The position numbers and the translations under genes were made by a program. Below, piece by piece: positions 1 through 7,900 of a DNA stretch of 64,000 nucleotides. The notes beneath the pieces were generated by a model, which did not search any database, was not told the origin of the DNA, and saw only the letters and a list, made by a program, of their open reading frames with translations. The DNA comes from Nitrospira sp. (lineage in GTDB: Bacteria > Nitrospirota > Nitrospiria > Nitrospirales > Nitrospiraceae): positions 62,001 through 126,000 of the forward strand of contig JAFEBL010000011.1 of the NCBI GenBank assembly GCA_018242665.1, written 5' to 3'. The number at the start of each line of letters is the position of its first letter. The stretch's first letter is position 1.

Positions 1-379
1 CCGCCTGCACATGGTGACTGTGCAAATGCACATGCGCGCGGCCGCCATGCTCATGGACATGGAGGTGCCAGCGCTCGATGTAAATACGGCGCGCCAGCGA
101 CAGACCGAGCACGACCAGCATCACGCCGACCGCAAACTCAAATAGGCTGGCGACCGATTCGGGGATCGTGAGGTTGAGCGCCAGCAACGCCGTCCCCACG
201 CCGAGCAGCATCAGGGTATGCCCCAGCCCCCAAAACAATCCGATGGCCGTTGAGGCCTGAACCGTGGGGCGTTCAGCGAGCACGGTCGAGAGCGCGGCCA
301 GATGATCCGCATCCAGGGCATGGCGAAGCCCTAGCACGAATCCTAGGCTCAAGATAGTCAAGGTCTGCGAATCAAACAT
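1..379 (-). CDS. Nickel/cobalt transporter-like membrane protein (NicO/UreH/HoxN-like), 3' end cut off
   Basis: The first ~126 residues are present and the gene runs off the left edge. It opens MFDSQTLTILSLGFVLGLRH and carries the HX4DH metal signature HALDADH at about residues 20-26, which in NiCoT/NicO transporters lies in a membrane helix and is needed for nickel or cobalt uptake. Hydrophobic helices cover about residues 5-18, 42-65 and 70-90. They are followed by a histidine-rich loop (HLHVHEHGG, then HVHLHSHH) typical of metal-binding loops in this group. It lies 57 bp downstream of moaA on the same strand and could be cotranscribed. The HX4DH motif is shared with UreH/SafE-like relatives, so the substrate is not certain. 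Confidence 0.8.
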   Translation of the reverse strand, partial: MFDSQTLTILSLGFVLGLRHALDADHLAALSTVLAERPTVQASTAIGLFWGLGHTLMLLGVGTALLALNLTIPESVASLFEFAVGVMLVVLGLSLARRIYIERWHLHVHEHGGRAHVHLHSHHVQA

Positions 380-436
380 GTGCGGTTCCGAAAGCGGCGA
401 GTCGGCCGGACCGGTGTCGGGAGCAGGAACAGGCGA

Positions 437-1501
437 TCATCCCCCGCGTGCGTGCATTTCGAGATGGGGATCTTCACGGAGCCGATTGATTTCGATGAGA
501 CGCTGCTCTCGCAACCCCAAGGCTTCCAGGGCCTTGCGTTCTTCAGCGCCTCGATCCGCCCGCCCTTCCCAGGCGGCAGTGATCAAGGCTTTCAACTCAT
601 CACGCGTGCGCCCCTGCCGCAACGGCGCGCGGAGATCCAAACCGTCTTTGGCGTATAAGCAGAGATACCACATGCCGTCGGCCGTGAGCCGGCTTCGATC
701 GCAGGAGCGGCAAAACGGCGTCGTCGTAGAAGGAATGATGCCGAACACGGTGCCGTCCGGTAACAGGAACCGCTCAGCCGGCGCCACACTGTTCTCCACC
801 ACCGGCGTCACGCCGCCGTAGTGTCCGCCGATGCGATCCAGCATCTCCGCCCGCGACAGCACTTGGCTCATGGACCAATCCGTGGCGCCGCCGACATCCA
901 TATATTCGATGAACCGCACCTCGCCCCCCACCGACTTGCCGTATTCAATGAGGTCGATGAGTTCGTCATCGTTGTAGCCCTTGATGATGACCGTGTCGAA
1001 TTTCAGGGAAGGAAACCCGGCCTGAATCACCGCCTTGATTCCTTCGAACACTTGATGATGCAGATCCCGCTTGGTCAATGTGCGGAACCGGTCCGCCCGC
1101 AGCGTATCCAAGCTGATCGTGACACGGTTCAACCCGGCAAACGACAGATCAGCGGCCTGATCCGCCATGAGCACGCCGTTGCTAGTCAGTGCGATTTCGG
1201 TGATGCGGCGATTTTCCGACAGCTGCCGGACAAATCGCGGCAGATCGCGTCGCAGCAGCGGCTCGCCGCCCGTCAGCCGAACCTTGTCGACGCCTAGCTC
1301 AGTGAAGATCGCCGTGAGTTCGGCCATCTCCTCAAAGGTCAGAATCGTGTCGCGCGGCAACCAGGCGTAGTCATCCTCGGGCATACAATACTTGCACCGA
1401 AGATTGCAGCGGTCGGTCACCGAGAGGCGCAAGCTGCGAAGCGGACGCCCCAAGCGGTCGTAGATGGAAGGGACTGGTGTATCGAGCGTGTTCTGGTCCA
1501 T
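437..1501 (-). CDS. moaA: GTP 3',8-cyclase MoaA
   Basis: Radical-SAM enzyme that converts GTP to 3',8-cyclo-GTP, the first step of molybdopterin synthesis; cytoplasmic. At 354 aa it has the usual family length. The N-terminal radical-SAM CX3CX2C motif is CNLRCKYC (C32, C36, C39). The C-terminal second 4Fe-4S cluster motif is seen as FCRSCDRSR followed by a cysteine about 14 residues on. The protein ends in the conserved GG needed for activity. The ATG at 1501 precedes the conserved region YDRLGRPLRSLRLSVTDRC. It is the last moa gene of the minus-strand operon moaC-moaD-moaE-moaA. Confidence 0.97.
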   Translation of the reverse strand: MDQNTLDTPVPSIYDRLGRPLRSLRLSVTDRCNLRCKYCMPEDDYAWLPRDTILTFEEMAELTAIFTELGVDKVRLTGGEPLLRRDLPRFVRQLSENRRITEIALTSNGVLMADQAADLSFAGLNRVTISLDTLRADRFRTLTKRDLHHQVFEGIKAVIQAGFPSLKFDTVIIKGYNDDELIDLIEYGKSVGGEVRFIEYMDVGGATDWSMSQVLSRAEMLDRIGGHYGGVTPVVENSVAPAERFLLPDGTVFGIIPSTTTPFCRSCDRSRLTADGMWYLCLYAKDGLDLRAPLRQGRTRDELKALITAAWEGRADRGAEERKALEALGLREQRLIEINRLREDPHLEMHARGG

Positions 1502-1549
1502 CGAAACTCGAAGGCGCGGGCCTCTCCTCTCACGACATGACTGGGAGGG

Positions 1550-2023
1550 CTAGGGATGTTCCTCGACCCACACCTCTCCCTCGGGAGTGTGCTCGAGTTT
1601 CCAAATCGGTGTAATTTGTTTCAGTTCGTCGATGGCCCACTTACAGGCCTGAAAGGCCTCCGCTCGATGCTCGGCGCCGGCAATGATCAGCACGATATTG
1701 TCGCCGATGCCGATCTCCCCGTATCGGTGCAGGATCAGCAGTTCGATCACGCCGAAGTCTTTGAGCGCGCGCTCGCGGATCTCCCGCAGCTTTTTCTGGG
1801 CCATGCCTTCGTAATGTTCGAAGGTGATGCCGTCCACATCCTTGCCCTTGGAACGGTCCCTGGCCGTCCCCAAAAAGATCGCAATGCCGCCGATACGCTT
1901 GGATCGCGCGCGCACGCGACGGAGTTCTTCGTCGATGGAGAAATCCTCTCGCTGCACGCGGACCAACATGGCTTCATCGTCGGTAACCGGCTGGTCGGCT
2001 TTGGTGATCTGTTCGAGACTCAT
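1550..2023 (-). CDS. moaE: Molybdopterin synthase large subunit MoaE
   Basis: Large catalytic subunit of molybdopterin synthase, which receives sulfur from the MoaD C-terminus and converts cPMP to molybdopterin. The 157-aa product shows MoaE hallmarks: GGIAIFLGTARDRSKG, HYEGMAQKKL, HRYGEIGIGDN, and a C-terminal block with CKWAIDELKQITPIWKLE. I chose the ATG at 2023 because an AGGAG motif lies 6 nt upstream. A GTG one codon earlier (2026) is too close to it. It starts 9 bp after moaD ends, so the two subunits are probably made together. Confidence 0.95.
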   Translation of the reverse strand: MSLEQITKADQPVTDDEAMLVRVQREDFSIDEELRRVRARSKRIGGIAIFLGTARDRSKGKDVDGITFEHYEGMAQKKLREIRERALKDFGVIELLILHRYGEIGIGDNIVLIIAGAEHRAEAFQACKWAIDELKQITPIWKLEHTPEGEVWVEEHP

Positions 2024-2032
2024 CACTCGCTC

Positions 2033-2290
2033 CTATTGATTACCACCGGCAAACGGCGGCAATAGCGCAATTTCATCTCCATCGCGCACTTCAAGATCTT
2101 CATGCGCGATATCCTGATTGATCGAGACCAGCACCTTCTTCTTCTGCAGCAATTCGCCGATCTTCGGATAGGCCGCGTCAATGACCGCCACCAGGTCTTT
2201 TACGCGCCGACCCTCGGGCAGCGGCAAGGCCAATGTGCCCTGATTGCCGGCCAGCATTTTCGTCATCCCGAAGAGTCGCACCGTCACCAT
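2033..2290 (-). CDS. moaD: Molybdopterin synthase sulfur-carrier subunit MoaD (extended C-terminus)
   Basis: An 85-aa ubiquitin-like protein. In this family the terminal glycine is adenylated by MoeB and converted to a thiocarboxylate that donates sulfur to cPMP. The start MVTVRLFGMTKMLAG and the region DEIALLPPFAGG fit MoaD. The oddity is that the reading frame continues for two codons (Asn-Gln) after Gly-Gly before the TAG, so the di-glycine is not terminal. Either these residues are trimmed by a protease, as known for some ThiS/QbsE-like carriers, or this carrier is not activated in the standard way. Sits between moaC and moaE. Confidence 0.9.
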   Translation of the reverse strand: MVTVRLFGMTKMLAGNQGTLALPLPEGRRVKDLVAVIDAAYPKIGELLQKKKVLVSINQDIAHEDLEVRDGDEIALLPPFAGGNQ

Positions 2291-2332
2291 GTTACCGCGT
2301 CTCGCTCCATGCCTCAGCCAACGTGCCGTCCA

Positions 2333-2833
2333 TTACACCGGAACGGGCCGTTGATAGGTGCCGGATTTGCCGCCGGATTTCGTCAGCAGACAGATGTCGC
2401 CGAAACTCATGCCCCGATCCACCGCCTTGCACATATCATAAATCGTCAACGCGGCGACCGAGGCCGCCGTCATCGCTTCCATCTCTACGCCAGTCGGCCC
2501 CGTCGTTTTGGCCGTGGCGGTAATCAGAATCGAGCACCGTCCCTCACGGTCCGGTTGAGTGATTTCTTGAAAGGCAATATCCACACTCGTCAACAAGATG
2601 GGATGGCACATGGGAATCAGATCCGGCGTCTTCTTCGCCCCCATGACACCCGCCACCTGGGCAACGGACAACACATCGCCCTTCGCGATCTTCCCTTGCT
2701 GAATCTTTTCAAGGGTTTCCGGCTGAAGAAAAACAATGGCTTGCGCCGTCGCCAGTCGCTCAGTCGAAGCCTTGGCTCCGACATCGACCATCCGCGCCCG
2801 CCCCGATTCATTGAAGTGGGTAAACTCGGCCAT
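2333..2833 (-). CDS. moaC: Cyclic pyranopterin monophosphate synthase MoaC
   Basis: Converts 3',8-cyclo-GTP to cyclic pyranopterin monophosphate. The 166-aa product has the expected family length and conserved blocks: FTHFNESGRARMVDV near the N-terminus, PMCHPILLTSVDI around residue 80, and GPTGVEMEAMTAASVAALT with YDMCKAVDRG around 120-145. First gene of the moa operon. A good sigma70-type promoter lies 43-72 bp upstream. Confidence 0.97.
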   Translation of the reverse strand: MAEFTHFNESGRARMVDVGAKASTERLATAQAIVFLQPETLEKIQQGKIAKGDVLSVAQVAGVMGAKKTPDLIPMCHPILLTSVDIAFQEITQPDREGRCSILITATAKTTGPTGVEMEAMTAASVAALTIYDMCKAVDRGMSFGDICLLTKSGGKSGTYQRPVPV

Positions 2834-2875
2834 TCTCTATGCCAAATCAGGTGGTTGTCGCTAGAAAACCGCCGA

Positions 2876-2905
2876 ATTATAGGAGCCGGTCAAAATGGGA
2901 GTCAA
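2876..2905 (-). promoter_or_regulatory. Sigma70-type promoter of the moa operon
   Basis: Read on the minus strand: TTGACT (2905-2900), an 18-bp spacer, then a perfect TATAAT (2881-2876). It is about 43 bp upstream of the moaC start and in the right orientation. No moco riboswitch was recognised in the short leader. Confidence 0.6.
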
Positions 2906-3043
2906 GCCACGTGCACGGATCATCAACCGATCCCTTTCTCGCAAAGCCGGCATTGACCGGAGGCGAAGCCCGGTGCAAATGCGATCCGGAATCGAGTAGA
3001 GTGAACCAACATGGAATACCCGGGTTGAGGGGGTGGAGGATAC

Positions 3044-3361
3044 ATGTCGATATCGAGACGACCGGAATTGGAAAAGGATAATCCCATCGCCCCGCAGATC
3101 TATGTCGGGCCGAGACGGAGACAAGCCTTGGCGCGTTTGGCAGCCTCCATGCCTGCGCAGGCCGCGACAGGGCTGGAAGTGGCGCTGGAGGCATTGGTAC
3201 AGGCAGCAGAACAGTTTGCCCACAGTCTGCCGCCGACGGCGGAGACGGATCGCGAACGGTGCGCGTTAATGGAAGCCATCTCGCAGGCGCAGGCATTCCT
3301 GCCAATCGAAACCCTGCCGCGTGACACAGCACGACCCGCCGCAACGCGGCGAGAGGGCTAA
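3044..3361 (+). CDS. Hypothetical protein, 105 aa
   Basis: I do not recognise this protein. The ATG at 3044 follows GGTGGAGG with a 4-nt gap, a convincing ribosome binding site. The product is mostly helical, with an Ala/Leu/Gln-rich middle (about residues 30-65: LARLAASMPAQAATGLEVAL) and a basic, proline-containing tail. No signal peptide or membrane segment. It is divergent from moaC and followed by a GC-rich hairpin at 3380. Support is the RBS and a complete frame only. Confidence 0.45.
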   Translation: MSISRRPELEKDNPIAPQIYVGPRRRQALARLAASMPAQAATGLEVALEALVQAAEQFAHSLPPTAETDRERCALMEAISQAQAFLPIETLPRDTARPAATRREG

Positions 3362-3379
3362 GCGTCCCAGAAACACAAC

Positions 3380-3407
3380 GGGGGCAGCCACCGATGTGAC
3401 TGCCCCC
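3380..3407. terminator. GC-rich hairpin between convergent genes
   Basis: GGGGGCAG (3380-3387) pairs perfectly with CTGCCCCC (3400-3407) around a 12-nt loop. It lies between the 105-aa gene (+) and the Tim44-domain gene (-), where it could stop transcription from either side. There is no clear T-run, so Rho-independent activity is uncertain. Confidence 0.45.
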
Positions 3408-3508
3408 AATCGAGTAGGCCGACCTCGTTCACGATTCACGACGCCCGCGGGATGTTCCAGCCTCTGAACGGCGCGAGAGCGAAGCCGGCGGGCTTGTTCA
3501 GCATTCCG

Positions 3509-4534
3509 CTATGACACCTGCTGAATGGCCGACAGGAGCCACTTCCCGGCCCCGAACCGCATGAAGGTCCATACTTCTGTCGTTTCAACCGGCCGGTCAG
3601 CGTGGCCCTCCACGAGATACCCCTGTTCGCCCGGTTGCTTCCCGAGCGAGATCGTATAATCCTTGGCGCTCCAGCTGAGGCTGACCGTGGCATACTGGGT
3701 CGCGCCTTCACTCCACGACTCACGGACTTCCGCCCGTCCCAGCACGACATCTTCCACGCGGTTCGCGACACCCTCACTGGCCTGCTCGGCCAGACCGGTG
3801 CTGAAATAGTCCAGCATTTCCGGCGTCACCAGGCGGCGCAACCCTGCGAGGTCCTGTTGACTCCAGGCGGTTTGAATCTCGGTGAGCGCCTGTTGAAACG
3901 CCACCTTGTCTGCTGAGGTGATCTCGTCTTCGACCGCGGCCGCCCCGAATCCTGCACGCGATGATTCGGCCAGCAATGAACCACTCGCAGCACTGGTTCG
4001 CGAAAGCCCCGAAAAATTCGGCGCCGGCGTACGCCGCGATCGCATATACCACCAGAGCGCGCCGCCGCCCATCACCATCAACAACAGCAACATGCCGTTC
4101 GAGCCTGATCCGCCTGCCGCCTGTTCGCCCTCGCCACCTTCCGTCGTACGGGCACTCGTATCGGTCGCGCCAAAAATCATGTGCCCCAGCCAGGTTCCCG
4201 CAAGACCTCCGGCAATGCCGGCCAGCAACGGATTGCGCTGAATCCACGAAGGCTGCGCCGCAGGCGCAGGCCTGGATGCCGTCGAAGGATTGCCGGCCAT
4301 CGAAGGCGGCGGGGTGGCCGCAGGTCTGGCCGTCGTGGATTGCTCGATCGGCTTGGCTCCATTGTCCTGATAGGTCCGCGAGCCGCGACTCCCCATGCTG
4401 CCTGATGAACCACTGCTGCGCGATCCACTGGAGAACCCTCCCCCTGATCCTCCGCGCGCCTTCGCAAACGAGATCGTCGGCGCACCGACCAACAGAAGCA
4501 CTAGACCTGCAGCGATGAGTTTGGTTGTATTCAA
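3509..4534 (-). CDS. Tim44-domain membrane-anchored protein
   Basis: 341 aa. N-terminal signal/anchor (residues ~5-24, ends SFAKA), a Gly/Ser-rich stretch, a Pro/Ala-rich linker, then IQRNPLLAGIAGGLAGTWLG and a second hydrophobic segment around 148-163. The C-terminal ~135 residues form a Tim44-like domain (alpha/beta, ends TEVWTFMRFGAGKWLLSAIQ), also seen in bacterial Tim44/MMP37-like proteins of unknown role. The start is a TTG at 4534 preceded by AAAGGA with a 7-nt gap; no in-frame ATG fits better. Function in bacteria is not established, and an envelope location is inferred. Confidence 0.8.
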   Translation of the reverse strand: MNTTKLIAAGLVLLLVGAPTISFAKARGGSGGGFSSGSRSSGSSGSMGSRGSRTYQDNGAKPIEQSTTARPAATPPPSMAGNPSTASRPAPAAQPSWIQRNPLLAGIAGGLAGTWLGHMIFGATDTSARTTEGGEGEQAAGGSGSNGMLLLLMVMGGGALWWYMRSRRTPAPNFSGLSRTSAASGSLLAESSRAGFGAAAVEDEITSADKVAFQQALTEIQTAWSQQDLAGLRRLVTPEMLDYFSTGLAEQASEGVANRVEDVVLGRAEVRESWSEGATQYATVSLSWSAKDYTISLGKQPGEQGYLVEGHADRPVETTEVWTFMRFGAGKWLLSAIQQVS

Positions 4535-4740
4535 GTGGTTATCCTTTCCCTGAACAATCGAGTCATTTCCATGCTGACCACCCCCTCATCCTATCAGGCA
4601 TGAACGGAGAACACCAATGGGTGATCGGGCCTCCCAATGAGCACACATGACGCATGACCAGTCTATAAGGTAGCCTACGCGCATGGCAGACCGTCAAGAG
4701 CATCGAACCCGCTGCGAAATGTGCGGAGAAAGGTCGCATC

Positions 4741-4890
4741 GTGAAACAGGGCTACCGATTGATCGTGGTAGATAAGGACGGAGTACTGGTCTCTGAATTT
4801 CAACTGACCGAGCAGGCCCTCGCGGCCCCGGAAGCATTCGTCACCGCGCTGAAGGAGTCGATTGAGGAGATTGAAGAGGGGGAATTGTGA
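4741..4890 (+). CDS. Small acidic hypothetical protein, 49 aa
   Basis: GTG start with GGAGAAAGG 7 nt upstream. The product begins VKQGYRLIVVDKDGVLVSEF and ends in an acidic helix (ESIEEIEEGEL). The pattern of a short beta hairpin then an acidic helix looks protein-like, but I do not recognise a family. An overlapping 30-aa ATG frame (4682) is less convincing. It lies between the Tim44 gene and the old end of the CRISPR array. Confidence 0.35.
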   Translation: MKQGYRLIVVDKDGVLVSEFQLTEQALAAPEAFVTALKESIEEIEEGEL

Positions 4891-4987
4891 GGGTCAGGCC
4901 TTTAGAAAAGATGGAAGACGACTAGGGAAGGTTTGCCGCAGCCATTGAAATGAACGGCCAATTCGTCGACATTAGATCTCACATGTC

Positions 4988-7900
4988 GCTAAGATCCGCG
5001 CCCGTCCCGAAGGACGGGCGCTATATGGCAGGAGGGCTCTCTCTTCACCCTGTTTGTGTTTCAATCCTCGCCCGTCTGTAAGGACGGGCGCTATCCCTGA
5101 AGGATGAGGATGAGGCCATCGTGCCAGCCGTTTCAATCCTCGCCCGTCTGTAAGGACGGGCGCTATACGATGGAATGGTTGCTAGTACTCCATCTTGCGT
5201 TGTTTCAATCCTCGCCCGTCTGTAAGGACGGGCGCTATGGGTCTGGCAATTCCGAGGTGCGTCGGGACCTAGGTTTCAATCCTCGCCCGTCTGTAAGGAC
5301 GGGCGCTATAAACGCTGCGCGCGCATCTCGGCCTCTCGCAGGCGGTTTCAATCCTCGCCCGTCTGTAAGGACGGGCGCTATCCCGTGCTGCTGCTCCCAC
5401 AGATACTTGTACTTCAGTTTCAATCCTCGCCCGTCTGTAAGGACGGGCGCTATACGTAAGTACCGAAATATTCAAGCAGAAAAGGGTAGTTTCAATCCTC
5501 GCCCGTCTGTAAGGACGGGCGCTATGCGGCGTCGAGCGTTCGCAATACATCCACCGTCGGGTTTCAATCCTCGCCCGTCTGTAAGGACGGGCGCTATGAT
5601 GCCGGGCACGACCTGGGCGACGACGGACGCGGTTTCAATCCTCGCCCGTCTGTAAGGACGGGCGCTATGCAAGAGTGCGCAGGGCTTGCTGCAGGAGGAT
5701 TTGTTTCAATCCTCGCCCGTCTGTAAGGACGGGCGCTATGGAGGCAATCGACCCCACTGTATGGCCCAGCGAGTTTCAATCCTCGCCCGTCTGTAAGGAC
5801 GGGCGCTATTACCATCCTGCAATTGGATCATGCACCCTGATACGTTTCAATCCTCGCCCGTCTGTAAGGACGGGCGCTATGGCTTAATTGGGTAGATGAG
5901 TCATTAACAGATGAGGTTTCAATCCTCGCCCGTCTGTAAGGACGGGCGCTATCGCGACCGCCTCCGGCATCCCCCGGTGGTGCTGGAGTTTCAATCCTCG
6001 CCCGTCTGTAAGGACGGGCGCTATAGCAGGGCTTACCAAAACTCCGCAGCTCGCCGGCGTTTCAATCCTCGCCCGTCTGTAAGGACGGGCGCTATGAAGC
6101 TGTTGCGAATATGGAAACGCAGATGGAAGTTTCAATCCTCGCCCGTCTGTAAGGACGGGCGCTATTTCGGACGGTGGCACATCTGCACCATTCTCACGAG
6201 TTTCAATCCTCGCCCGTCTGTAAGGACGGGCGCTATCGAATCATCATGACCACCTGCAAGCGCTGCAAAGTTTCAATCCTCGCCCGTCTGTAAGGACGGG
6301 CGCTATGTGGTACACCGTACCAACCGAGCCCTCGTATACGGGTTTCAATCCTCGCCCGTCTGTAAGGACGGGCGCTATTCTACACCGAGATCCGCGCTGA
6401 CGAATTATTGGTGTTTCAATCCTCGCCCGTCTGTAAGGACGGGCGCTATAGCAAACTCATTGTGTCCTGGATGGTTGGAGATCGTTTCAATCCTCGCCCG
6501 TCTGTAAGGACGGGCGCTATTCCCTTTCCCCCTTCTATCGGTCAGAACGTAAATGTTTCAATCCTCGCCCGTCTGTAAGGACGGGCGCTATGTGTCTCAA
6601 TCAATGCCCGCATCGCCGAGCTAGAGTTTCAATCCTCGCCCGTCTGTAAGGACGGGCGCTATGACGGGGCGGCGCACCACCACTCGGGCGGGGAGATGTT
6701 TCAATCCTCGCCCGTCTGTAAGGACGGGCGCTATCGCTAGACCGCCTCACCACCCTGGAGACGTTGGTGTTTCAATCCTCGCCCGTCTGTAAGGACGGGC
6801 GCTATAGCGACACCACCAGAATGACGACGACGATCGTGTGTTTCAATCCTCGCCCGTCTGTAAGGACGGGCGCTATACCGGTAACGGTCTCAGCAGTCAA
6901 TCCGCTCTTCTGTTTCAATCCTCGCCCGTCTGTAAGGACGGGCGCTATAGCCATCGCTAAGTGGGATAATCGCTCTACATCTGTTTCAATCCTCGCCCGT
7001 CTGTAAGGACGGGCGCTATGACGCACCCGCCCGCGCATGATTGCCCGCATCCGTGTTTCAATCCTCGCCCGTCTGTAAGGACGGGCGCTATCATTGTCGA
7101 TGTGATCGAGGTAGGCCCAGCGCTGGGTTTCAATCCTCGCCCGTCTGTAAGGACGGGCGCTATGTTGCAGACGGCGGTACCCGCATCAGGCGATGCCGAG
7201 TTTCAATCCTCGCCCGTCTGTAAGGACGGGCGCTATGATTGCGCGGCTGACCAAAGAGCGGGATGAGGCCATGTTTCAATCCTCGCCCGTCTGTAAGGAC
7301 GGGCGCTATCGGGCTGGAACACCGGCAGCACGACGCAAGCCACGTTTCAATCCTCGCCCGTCTGTAAGGACGGGCGCTATTAAGTGGTACAGAGGTACAT
7401 CGGCGCGTGATGGTGTTTCAATCCTCGCCCGTCTGTAAGGACGGGCGCTATTGTCGTACCGCGGCTTGAGACGCCTCGTGGCGAGGTTTCAATCCTCGCC
7501 CGTCTGTAAGGACGGGCGCTATTCTGGCAATTCAACCGATGAGGCCCACCGTCCATGTTTCAATCCTCGCCCGTCTGTAAGGACGGGCGCTATGTCCCCG
7601 TCATCCCCGTGACCAGCGCAATTTCTTGTTTCAATCCTCGCCCGTCTGTAAGGACGGGCGCTATTGCGTGGCGTTGTTGTCTTGCAGGTACTCAACAATG
7701 TTTCAATCCTCGCCCGTCTGTAAGGACGGGCGCTATTCAGCGGATTGCGCTGTAGCTGATCCAACACCGGTTTCAATCCTCGCCCGTCTGTAAGGACGGG
7801 CGCTATAACAAGAGTTAGTGGCGAGTACGCGCCTTTACTGTTTCAATCCTCGCCCGTCTGTAAGGACGGGCGCTATTGTTGCTCGAGGCGCAGGAGGCGT

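Noticed and set aside
5239-7552. An 11-bp match (TCTGGCAATTC) between spacers at 5239 and 7523
   Set aside because: With 78 spacers about one such match is expected by chance, and it is not placed at matching spacer ends.
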